From the NCBI GenBank assembly GCA_004000155.1, contig RCSS01000427.1, positions 1 through 18,742 on the forward strand: 18,742 bases of DNA, written 5' to 3'. A program made the position numbers and the translations under genes. The first letter of the stretch is position 1; each line of letters starts with the position of its first letter. Source of the DNA: Tubulinosema ratisbonensis (Eukaryota; Microsporidia; Tubulinosematidae). Below are positions 9,707 to 17,039 of this stretch, piece after piece. Below the pieces are notes generated by a model. The model did no database searches. It worked only from the letters and a program-made list of their open reading frames with translations, and had not been told where the DNA came from.

Positions 9707-11913
9707 AAAGGATTACAGATCGTTCATATATATTAAATCTATGAATTGGTTTTTCAACAACTAATATTTTAAAAGAAAAAATTATCTTTTTGACAATTAA
9801 TTCTTAAAATTTGATTTAATAATTTATATTGTTGTATTTATGATGGACAAATTAAAAACCCCCATTTCATTTTTAAATTAGAAATTGCTATAGTCTAGCA
9901 AACTCTGCATGGGTTCAACTCCTACTGTAGGTATTTTTTATTTATTTTTAAAGGGATATAAATAAAAAATAAAAGGAGCCCGTGAAACATTATCATACAA
10001 GAAACCATTTAAATAAAAGAAACAAGAAAACATTTAACTTTATTTATTTAAATCATTTAGTGTTTGGGTTATATCCCGTAGGATTTAAATGAAATAAATT
10101 CGTTTTCTTGGATTACAAGAACATATTTTATAAATAAAAATCTTAAAATTGTTTTTTATTGATCTATTATTTAAAAGTGCTATTTATTTAATATAGACAC
10201 CAAAAATAATAAATTTGAAATACCTATGATGATTTATTTATTAAAGTTTTCTTGGCTTTGAGTATGAAAAGATATTAAATAATAACTCCCTGCTTTTCGT
10301 TGGGTGTAGAATGAAAATTATTTCTTATACAAAAATTTTATGACCAAAGTTTTATAGTTTTGATTAAATTACATCCATAAATTTGTTTGAAATTTTAATG
10401 ATATAATTCATTAAGTCTTTAATTTGTCTATGAAGTTAATATTTGTTAAAAAAGGTATCGTTAATAAGAGTTTTTAATGTTATACCCTTTTTACGTCTAT
10501 TTATAAAGGCACATTTCCTGTGTTTTCTTTGAGTTTTGATGATTTTTTATTTTTACTCTATATGCATCTACCATATTTTAATTATTAAATACTAGATAAT
10601 CCTTCATACTAAGAAAATACATTGATTTAGTCCTATAATTTAAATATTTGTTAACACATATAATTTTTCGAAGTCTAAATTTTTATAAAATCTAATGCAA
10701 AATTTTCTAAATAACCAAATTCATCAGATGCACATATTTTTTCTATCTTTGTATTTGTTTTTGATATAATATTTATCATGTTTGTTGCTAGTATTGCTTG
10801 CTAAAGAAAAGAAAGTCACATAATTAGTTTTCAAATGTTATATTAGATTTTTTTCAATTCTGAAAACAAAAAATATTGCAGAGGATAATTTACATATAAA
10901 ATACTATTAGAATCTCTTTTAAAAGCTTCAAGGTATTGGTTGTTTAACGATATTCTGCTCAACCTTAACATATTTGCCTTAGACGTCTGGTGCATGATTT
11001 TAAAATTTAACTTCAGAAAAAATTTTTCAAATCATTTGCATATATTAAAGTACTGTTAAGTTAATGTTTAAAATTTTAAAATATAAGATCAAAAACAAAT
11101 ATTCTTCATTAAATATACAATTTGGAAAAAAATCTAAAGTGTAGTATCTACTTACAATGATTTTTTAATGTTTTATTATTACTATAGACTTGTTTATATC
11201 TTTTTACCTCGTTTTTTATCATAAACAGTTTATTTAAGTAAAACCATCAATACGTAACGTTCACACCCAAAAACACATAAATAACATATTAACATTATGA
11301 GTTGGATACTGCAAGTATCTTTTCTCTGTGATTGGTCATTTCCATAATATGAAATGATTATCATTTGAAAGGAGAAAAATATATATTGGTTTTATTTTAA
11401 GGAGTAAGAATATAAAAACCAATTTTTAAATAAATTATGCCTTTTCCTAAAAACGCTTTTAATTATAAAAAGAAACAAGTTGGTAAGAACATATCCAACC
11501 TTATGTATATTCGTAATCTATAACTACCTATATAATCTGATTGTTTGTAGTTAGTTTTTTAGAATGTAAAATTTTAAATAAGTTGAACATTTTGTGTTTT
11601 CATAAGAGCAAAAAGTAAATGGAATATTGTTCGTTGTTAAGACAAAATATAATTAATAAGTGGTCAATGTTTATGGTATGGCTATAAAAGTAATATTAAT
11701 AAAACATCTACAGACTCAGACAAAGTATCTAAAAATATATCATGGTAGATTTAATTCTGTCATTTATTTCTTTTTCAGCATTAAACATGTACAGAAACTC
11801 TTTTTCTAAAATAACTGCATAAATTTAGATATCTGAATTTATCTTTGGTGTAAAATAAGTTTTTTTGGCTATTTTGTTTATTTCTTCAACATCACNAAAT
11901 TCTCCTTTTTTTA
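9707..11913. other. AT-rich gene-poor region
   Basis: It holds the tRNA-like fragment at 9890-9936 but no supportable protein gene. On the minus strand a 62-codon open frame (11031-10846), a 41-codon frame (10800-10678) and shorter pieces down to about 10366 form a chain that might be a decayed gene, but frames of this length are expected by chance here and no motif is recognisable. Short palindromes occur near 11310 (GATACT/AGTATC) and 11355 (AAATGAT/ATCATTT). An N lies at 11896, 18 bases before the next gene. Confidence 0.5.
9890..9936 (+). tRNA. tRNA 3'-half-like sequence (remnant)
   Basis: TTGCT and AGCAA form a 5-bp stem around a 7-base loop ATAGTCT, which has the T expected at position 33 of an anticodon loop (anticodon would be AGT). 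About seven bases later comes ATGGG-TTCAACT-CCTAC, with a T-loop-like TTCAACT and four of five stem pairs, then TGTAGGTA where the acceptor 3' strand would be. A matching acceptor 5' strand (ACCTACA-like) and a D-arm are not visible upstream, and the base after the anticodon is C rather than a purine. This is at best a 3' tRNA fragment or a coincidence, not a functional tRNA gene. Confidence 0.25.
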
Positions 11914-12102
11914 ATGGATAGACAAAACACAACAATCACAGAAACAAAAAAATTAGTTTTAAAACTTAAAAAGAAAGAGAAAAAGGTTACATTCACACAA
12001 GACACAGTTGATAATGAACATTCTGATAAGAAGAAATCTAAAGTATGTTGTATTTCTAAGGTGCATAAAAAAGGAGATGTCAATAAATATGAAAGAATGT
12101 AA
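11914..12102 (+). CDS. YPI1: Type 1 protein phosphatase inhibitor 3 (PPP1R11/YPI1 family), 62 aa
   Basis: The family binds and restrains the catalytic subunit of protein phosphatase 1, mainly in the nucleus in yeast and animals. Here residues 24-27 are KVTF, a match to the RVxF-type PP1 docking motif. Residues 30-36 are DTVDNEH, the most conserved block of the family, and KKKSKVCC (39-46) corresponds to the basic, Cys-rich segment that follows it (RSSKCCC in the human protein, one Cys fewer here). The upstream VLKLKKKEK also fits. At 62 residues it is about half the animal length: the variable N- and C-terminal tails are lost, as is usual for shortened microsporidian proteins. No CCC motif precedes the ATG (context TTCTCC, then T-rich). 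An AATAAA begins three bases after the stop. Identification rests on motif recognition and is strong for so short a protein. Confidence 0.85.
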   Translation: MDRQNTTITETKKLVLKLKKKEKKVTFTQDTVDNEHSDKKKSKVCCISKVHKKGDVNKYERM

Positions 12103-12611
12103 GAAAATAAATTTGTTTTATTGGTGTTAAATTGAAACTGTTTTATAAAAATATCTTAAATATTTTTTTAAAATGTTTTTTAATTTATTTTATATGAATA
12201 AATATTTATTTAAATATTCTCTTTTATTAAAAGTAAAAATTAATTTTAAATTAAATTTTTTTGATTAACAAACAATCTAAGAAATATTTAAATCAGATTG
12301 TATAAATGAATAAATAAAATATATGAGTGAATTTTTTAAAGGTTATTAATATTATACAAAAATAGAATATTTTATTAATGTTATAAAATACTAGAAATTA
12401 ACAGAATATAAGCAAAAGACTTTCGTATGGATTTCCCTCCCCTAAGCAATAAAAAAAATATTCTTGTAAAATTATTGTTTTATGCTCTATTTTCTAAAAA
12501 AAAGATAAATTTATTATTTGATTTATTAAAAATGCATAAATTAATAAATATATAAACATTTTAAATTAAAAAACCAAAAACAATTTAAAAAATAATTTTA
12601 AAATTATTTCT
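12103..12611. other. Convergent intergenic spacer, AT-rich
   Basis: About 0.5 kb lie between the 3' ends of the PP1 inhibitor (+) and eS1 (-) genes. I see only A/T-rich sequence with short homopolymers, and one less AT-rich spot near 12430-12450 (TTTCCCTCCCC). No gene or RNA is supported. Confidence 0.6.
12106..12111 (+). terminator. AATAAA poly(A) signal after the PP1 inhibitor gene
   Basis: A perfect AATAAA starts three bases past the TAA stop at 12100-12102. It is consistent with the very short 3' UTRs suggested by the other genes in the window. Confidence 0.4.
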
Positions 12612-13324
12612 TTAATTAATTACTTCTTCTTTCTTTGGTTTACCAACAACCTTTACTTTAGAAATAAAAACATTTTCTAAAGGAACGATTGACAAACTTT
12701 TCTTTTCAATCTCTTGGGTTACTTTATTACCTTGTAATATATCCATAACTTTAAGTAAATCAAGGTCACTAAAATGATTCTCAATGATATTAAAAATAAC
12801 CTTCCTTACTCTTTTTACGTTTGCTCTCTTGGCGTAACATGTTTTCTTAGTTTGTCCTAATTCTCTCTTAGTAATTCCCATAACAAATATCCTTAAAGTA
12901 TATCCATCCTTGGTAAGAACATCTTGATAAGTTTTGACTAAAGTATGCCATTTTCTGATAATTCCTTTTTTCTTGTCTTTTGTTAAATCCATGCCATTAA
13001 ATTCTGTCTTAGCAACTGAACCATCCACTTGTGAGATGACAAACTTAAACTTTCTAAAAGAGTTTGTCTCGTCGTTTGGGTTTAAGTCACCTTGGCATGC
13101 CTCAAAATTCCTTCCTAACAAGGCTCTGTCTAACAAAGCTTTGGAAGATTGCTTGTTAACAAGGGTTTTGCCTGCATCTGTCTTTATAAATGCACCAGGT
13201 ACTTTTAAGGTGTACCATTCTTTCTTTGCAAAAGTGTCTACTGCTTTCTTCTTTAAACCTTTTTTCATTTGTTTTTTTGTGACTGATTGTACTTTAATTG
13301 CCTAATTAAAATTTTACTTACCAT
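12612..13324 (-). CDS. RPS1: 40S ribosomal protein eS1 (S3Ae), two exons
   Basis: eS1 is a core small-subunit protein near the mRNA exit channel. The main frame (12612-13268) contains family hallmarks in order: KKKAVDTFAKKEWY, GKTLVNKQ, FRKFKF, FNGMDLTKDKK, KWHTLVKTYQDVLTKDGYTLRIFVMGITKR, KTCYAK, and IEKKSLSIVPLENVFISKVKVV. Starting at 13268 would lose the basic N-terminus. The proposed gene is complement(join(12612..13301,13322..13324)): exon 1 is only the ATG, a 20-nt intron follows, and exon 2 adds AIKVQSVTKKQ before the old Met, giving 230 residues that match the usual basic eS1 start. The ATG is preceded by TTTACCC with five bases between. Without splicing, translation from this ATG ends after 19 codons out of frame. 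It diverges from V-ATPase C and converges with the PP1 inhibitor gene. The stop overlaps ATTAAA. Confidence 0.93.
13302..13321 (-). other. Predicted 20-nt spliceosomal intron after the eS1 start codon
   Basis: On the minus strand the sequence after the ATG is GTAAGT, then AAAATT, then TTAATTAG. It has a perfect GTAAGT donor, an A-containing TTTAAT branch-like site immediately before the acceptor, and a TAG 3' end. Removing the 20 bases joins ATG to GCA in the eS1 frame; keeping them shifts frame to a TGA. Microsporidian introns are known to be short, to cluster at the 5' ends of ribosomal protein genes, and to have the branch site next to the 3' splice site. No transcript evidence is available here. 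Confidence 0.8.
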
Positions 13325-13329
13325 TTTAT

Positions 13330-13336
13330 GGGTAAA
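13330..13336 (-). promoter_or_regulatory. Microsporidian CCC start-site motif (TTTACCC) of eS1
   Basis: TTTACCC lies five bases ahead of the proposed eS1 ATG (13322-13324) and not ahead of the internal Met at 13268. It matches the motif before the gene at 5246 and independently supports the intron-containing gene model. Confidence 0.75.
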
Positions 13337-13389
13337 AAAATTTTATAAAAAAATAAAATAAAAATAAAAATAAATTGATATAAAATAAT

Positions 13390-13391
<2 letters not shown>

Positions 13392-13420
<29 letters not shown>

Positions 13421-13470
13421 TAAAAATAAAAATAAAAATAAAAATAAAAATAAAAATAAAAATAAAAATA
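13392..13470. repeat. TAAAAA hexanucleotide microsatellite
   Basis: About 13 near-perfect copies of TAAAAA fill roughly 79 bases of the 279-bp space between the divergent starts of eS1 and V-ATPase C. Less regular AATAAA/AAAATA runs flank it from about 13345. Such A-tracts tend to exclude nucleosomes, so it could serve a shared bidirectional promoter; this is inference. Copy number may be uncertain in the assembly. Confidence 0.9.
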
Positions 13471-13509
13471 TAGAAATATACAATTATAAAAATATAGAAA
13501 TATACAATT
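13464..13509. repeat. 24-bp tandem duplication
   Basis: Two adjacent copies of a 24-base unit (AAAAATATAGAAATATACAA plus four more bases) start at 13464 and 13488. They are identical up to the last two bases. They follow directly on the TAAAAA array, upstream of the V-ATPase C start. Confidence 0.85.
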
Positions 13510-13603
13510 TTAAAATATAAAAATAGAAATAAATTAAATTAAATTTTTTGTGAAAAAGTATTTTATTTAATTTAATAATTAAATATTAAAATATTTTTAA
13601 ACC

Positions 13604-14677
13604 ATGTTAGTAATAACAGGATTACCTGACCAACAATCAAAATTATTACAAAGCCACCAAGAAGAAGTAAAGATCCAAAAACTTGATTTACAATCAATCT
13701 CATGCAATGGCTTAGCATCAATAATCAGTGCATCAGAAAAGCTTTACGAACTAGAAAAAAGATTAAACAACATTATCAATGCAATATACACATTCTTAAA
13801 CGTAAACTATCAGGAAGAAAGTAAAGAACTCTCTAAAGAATTTGATAAACTTTCTTTCGAGAATAATTTTTTTACAAAATTAATACAAAAAAATTTGCCA
13901 CTTAAATCAAAAAGAAAATTATCAGAGAGAAGAATGACAATTGAAGATTATATTTCTAGGACTGAGTCTATTTTTAGAGAAATAGAAAAGAATTATTCTG
14001 AGAAACATTCTGATTTTGTAAAGTATATTAAAAGAAATGTTGTTGAAAAAAGGAAGATAGGAAATGATTTAAAGACAGCTGCTTTGAATAATTTTTGCAA
14101 AGAGGAAAAACATGAATTTCTTCAAATTTTTTATGTGGTACGTAATAAAAAGAACAAAAATCCTATATCCTCTCTTTTTGATAACGAAAAACTGGTTTAC
14201 CACTCAATAAAAATTGTAGCACAAGATGAATCTGACGAGCTAATCTCTTTTTACGGCATGAAAAGTACCGAAGAAAAAGTAAAATTAGATTGTAAGAAAT
14301 ACGATTTTATTTACAAATCCTTTCTTACCGAGGAACAATTTGAGAACATAAAAAAAAATTTGGATGATTTCGAAGAAACAAAAAAAAGTCATTTTATTTT
14401 TTTGAAAGATTCTTTTTTTGAATTGACAGGTTTAATTTGTAATTTTAAATTTAGTAAAGCATATTTGGATAGCATTCTTTCTTATGGATTACCCCCTGAT
14501 TATGTCTTTTATGCTATGAAAAGTAATAAAAATAAGTATCTTAATGAATTTTTGCTTAAGTTTGCCAAAGAAACAGAACATTTGATTGACCAAAAGAAGT
14601 ATGCCGGAAAACTTTATGGAGATTTAGTTGTTGTGAATGTCAGTTTACCATTCTATGAGGAAGAAGAAGATAAATAA
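13604..14677 (+). CDS. VMA5: V-type proton ATPase subunit C, 357 aa
   Basis: Subunit C links the V1 catalytic sector to the stator of the vacuolar proton pump and is the part released when the enzyme disassembles reversibly. The C-terminal half carries the family signature: KKSHFIFLKDSFFELTGL, then KAYLDSILSYGLPPDYVFYA (285-304, with the conserved YGLP) and MKSNKNK, then a hydrophobic end (LVVVNVSLPF) resembling the family C-terminus. Residues about 40-130 are helix-rich, and the centre is charged as in the head domain. The length is slightly below yeast and human (about 380-390). The start is the first ATG of the frame; only CC, not CCC, precedes it. The stop codon lies inside AATAAA. It is divergent from eS1 (279 bp between starts) and convergent with the LC8 gene. 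The residual doubt is the diverged N-terminal half. Confidence 0.87.
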   Translation: MLVITGLPDQQSKLLQSHQEEVKIQKLDLQSISCNGLASIISASEKLYELEKRLNNIINAIYTFLNVNYQEESKELSKEFDKLSFENNFFTKLIQKNLPLKSKRKLSERRMTIEDYISRTESIFREIEKNYSEKHSDFVKYIKRNVVEKRKIGNDLKTAALNNFCKEEKHEFLQIFYVVRNKKNKNPISSLFDNEKLVYHSIKIVAQDESDELISFYGMKSTEEKVKLDCKKYDFIYKSFLTEEQFENIKKNLDDFEETKKSHFIFLKDSFFELTGLICNFKFSKAYLDSILSYGLPPDYVFYAMKSNKNKYLNEFLLKFAKETEHLIDQKKYAGKLYGDLVVVNVSLPFYEEEEDK

Positions 14678-14678
14678 A
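14673..14678 (+). terminator. AATAAA containing the V-ATPase C stop codon
   Basis: The gene ends AAA TAA A, placing the TAA (14675-14677) inside AATAAA, the same arrangement as at 7086-7091. Confidence 0.5.
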
Positions 14679-14829
14679 ATGTTAATTTTTTTCTATTCAA
14701 ATTTAATTTAATTTTTTAACAAATTTAATTTTTTTTTAATTAAAATTTAATAATTTATTTTTTTATATAAAAAATACACTTAAAATATAAAAAAAGATTT
14801 AAATTTTAATTAAAAATAATTTAATAAAT

Positions 14830-14835
14830 TTTATT
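14830..14835 (-). terminator. AATAAA containing the LC8-like gene stop codon
   Basis: On the minus strand the end reads CAA TAA A, so the stop (14833-14831) is again inside AATAAA. The convergent neighbour's signal lies only about 150 bases away, so the two 3' ends may overlap. Confidence 0.5.
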
Positions 14836-15373
14836 GATCATCAGAAATATACGTTTTAAAAATTAATACCATCATATACCCAACCTTAACCTGTACCAAA
14901 GTATCTTCCTCATAGGAACACACCCCACAAAAATGCTCTCCTACAAAGACATTCCACCCTTTCCCAAACTGTTCTTCCATCTTACACTTTAAATACTTAG
15001 GAAACTTAGAAGAATACTTGTCATCAGGATATTTCTTAATCAATTCAATTAAAATATTACAAATATTCTCTGCGGTCTCACTTTCTTCTTTAATGATTGT
15101 TTCTATGGTTAATGATTTATTGACTGATAAATCAGGTGTCTTTAAAACTGTCTCTTTTGATTTGTTTGGTTTTATTTCTTTACTTGGATCTTCTATCACA
15201 AGTTTATTTTCTTCTTCATTTTTTATTTTACTTTCTTCTACTAATTCTTCTTCTAACTCTTTTTCTGTTATTATTTCTTCTTTGGTTAATTCTTTTTCTT
15301 TTAATTCTTCTTCTTTTATTTCATTATTTATATTTTCTTCTATTTCTTTTATACTTTTTTCTTTGTCATCCAT
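14831..15373 (-). CDS. LC8-type dynein light chain domain protein with acidic N-terminal extension, 180 aa
   Basis: Residues about 92-174 match the LC8 (DYNLL) fold: helices containing AENICNILIELIKKY and SKFPKYLKCKMEEQFGKGW, then strands with NVFVGEHFCG, EEDTLVQVKVGYMMVLIFKT. LC8 has the corresponding order W..IVG..FG....HE, then a strand ending in LLFK. LC8 is a dimeric hub that binds short linear motifs and sits in the dynein complex. The first 90 residues are an unusual Glu/Lys-rich, probably helical or disordered extension; canonical LC8 is about 89 residues in total. The start is the ATG at 15373. The frame is open 17 codons further but only from a TTG at 15424, so the upstream part is not used. 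There is no CCC motif. Function of the extension is unknown; a chance fusion or lineage-specific tether are both possible. Confidence 0.78.
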   Translation of the reverse strand: MDDKEKSIKEIEENINNEIKEEELKEKELTKEEIITEKELEEELVEESKIKNEEENKLVIEDPSKEIKPNKSKETVLKTPDLSVNKSLTIETIIKEESETAENICNILIELIKKYPDDKYSSKFPKYLKCKMEEQFGKGWNVFVGEHFCGVCSYEEDTLVQVKVGYMMVLIFKTYISDDQ

Positions 15374-15689
15374 TATTACTTTTCCTTTTGGTATTAAAAA
15401 GGAGTGTGTTAATAATTTAACCAATCAAAATTTACTTTTAAAATTAATATTTTTAAAAAAAATAAAANGTTTGAACATTTAATAAATTTGATATTAAATT
15501 AATTACCATTTATTTAAATAATATTAATATAAAATTTGAAATAAGAAAAAGGTTTTAATTACTATATAAAGAATTTCCGATCAAAAAGGGCACTTTTCCC
15601 TCCAAATTTCCCCGGGCCCCAAAAAATGGGAGTCTACCCGCTTTTAGATCAATCTAAATAATATAAATTGAATAACAATAAATTAGAGA
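15374..15689. other. Spacer with a GC-rich patch
   Basis: No gene is seen. An N lies at 15469. From about 15588 to 15640 the sequence is unusually GC-rich for this window, with GGGCACTTTTCCC, CCCCGGGCCCC (15610-15620) and AAATGGGAGTCTACCCGC. It lies between the LC8 promoter side and the decayed gypsy element, so it may be part of the element's lost 5' end or an assembly join. Confidence 0.5.
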
Positions 15690-16560
15690 ACATTAAAGTA
15701 GACCCAGTTAAAATTATGCTAAGAGATAATACCTGTAAAATTCAATCATAGCTCTTAAATTAACCGTTTAAGTTTTATAAGCCAATACAAGAAGACTTAA
15801 CAGACTGTGAATGAAAAAACAATGGTAGAAAACTAAACACTGAGTTCTAGTCCAGGTTTTATAATTTCTAAAAATGGTGACATTCGCCTTGTTATCGACT
15901 ATAGAAGGATTGATGAAAATATTTATGATCTTAATACTAGCATTTCAAAGATATTTGAAAATCTTCAACTTTTAGGAAAAAATAAATATTTTTCTATAAT
16001 TGATTTAAAATAGCTTTAATCAATTAGTATTACATGACGATTCAAAAGAATACACAGAATTTGTAATTTAAAATAGCAATTTTAGGTATCAACGATTATC
16101 TTTTGGTTAAAGTCAGGACCAAAACTATTTCAAAGGGTTGTTAAGAATATATTAAGTAATTACAAAAATTGTTTCGTGCATATTGATGAATAGTTGTTCA
16201 TAGTGAAGATGAGGATGAGCATGACAATTGTTTATATCAGGTGCTTAAACAACTATATGAGAATAATGTTAGAATTTATTGAGGCAAGAGGATTTTTAAG
16301 CAAAAGGAAACAGAAATAATTTTTCGTAAAGTAACAGAGAATGAAATTATTATTATTAAAAATCACTTAGATAATTTATTATTCAAATTTAATAACCTCA
16401 AAACCATTAAGCAGTTACAAAAGTAAATGGGCAAGATTAATTGTTATAGGGACTTTATACATAAATTCTCAGACAAAATTAAACATTTACGGATAAACTA
16501 AAGACATTGGAAAAGACCACATCTAAAAATCTAAATTGGAATAAAGAAAAAACTCAAAAA
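15690..16560 (+). pseudogene. Reverse transcriptase remnant
   Basis: The best stretch is open from 15843 to 16010: SSPGFIISKNGDIRLVIDYRR, then KNKYFSIIDLK, matching the RT fingers and first catalytic Asp motif. It then shifts frame: FNQLVLHDDSKEYTEFVI, RYQRLSFG (the FG of the FGL.N.P motif), FQRVVKNIL, and VHIDE followed directly by a stop where Y.DD should be, so the second catalytic Asp is lost. VVHSEDEDEHDNC and later TIKQLQK, NCYRDFIHKFS mark the hinge and connection domain. At least five stops or frame changes separate these pieces. Confidence 0.87.
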
Positions 16561-16590
16561 AATTAAACTGATATTTAACGAAATAAAAGA

Positions 16591-16975
16591 ATGTTTTGGT
16601 TTATAAACCAAAACTTCAATCAATTATTCTACTTGAAAACATATGTTTCTGATTTTGGTCTAGGAGCCGTTTTGTATCAGAAACATGGAATATTAGAATA
16701 TTACAGTAGGAAATTAAATACTTCTGAATTAAATTATTCTGTCATTGAAAAAGAGTTTTTAGGAATCTTAAAAGCTATAAATTACTTTAGAAATATAGTA
16801 CAAGGGAATAAGATTGCTATAAATACTGATAAATAAAACATTCTTTCGATAAGATTTGATCCTAACAAAAGAATTAATCGCTGGAAAGTGCTACCAAATA
16901 AGTTTGATTTTAAGTTGTCCGATGTCTTTAGAAATGAGAATAAAACAGTCGTTTTATTTATAGAGATGTGTGTTT
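16591..16975 (+). pseudogene. RNase H remnant
   Basis: An 81-codon frame (16591-16836) holds SDFGLGAVLYQKHG, EYYSRKLNTSELNYS, EKEFLGILKAINYFR and AINTDK, the usual gypsy RNase H motifs. The first catalytic Asp of the TDAS motif is replaced by Tyr (TYVSDFG), while the Glu of EKEF and the Asp of NTDK remain. A stop replaces the residue after DK, and similarity continues beyond it (RINRWKVLPNKFDFKLSDV), matching the RW...L..F.F tail. The domain would degrade RNA in RNA-DNA hybrids but is dead here. Confidence 0.9.
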
Positions 16976-17039
16976 GATTGGCATAGATAAAAATAATTGC
17001 GAAATAAAAAAACATAAAAAAAATAAAAAAGAAAAAAAT

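Noticed and set aside
10366..11031. Chain of minus-strand open segments (62, 41 and shorter codon runs) suggestive of a decayed gene
   Set aside because: Joining them needs several frame changes and stops, no family is recognisable, and about 60-codon open runs occur by chance here.
12934..13305. 123-codon plus-strand frame opposite eS1
   Set aside because: Antisense shadow of a well-supported ribosomal protein gene.
15374..15424. 17-codon N-terminal extension of the LC8-like protein
   Set aside because: It would start at TTG; the first ATG is at 15373.
15018..15482. Ser/Leu-rich frames on the plus strand opposite the LC8-like gene
   Set aside because: They are the antisense of its Glu/Lys-rich extension, a typical shadow effect.
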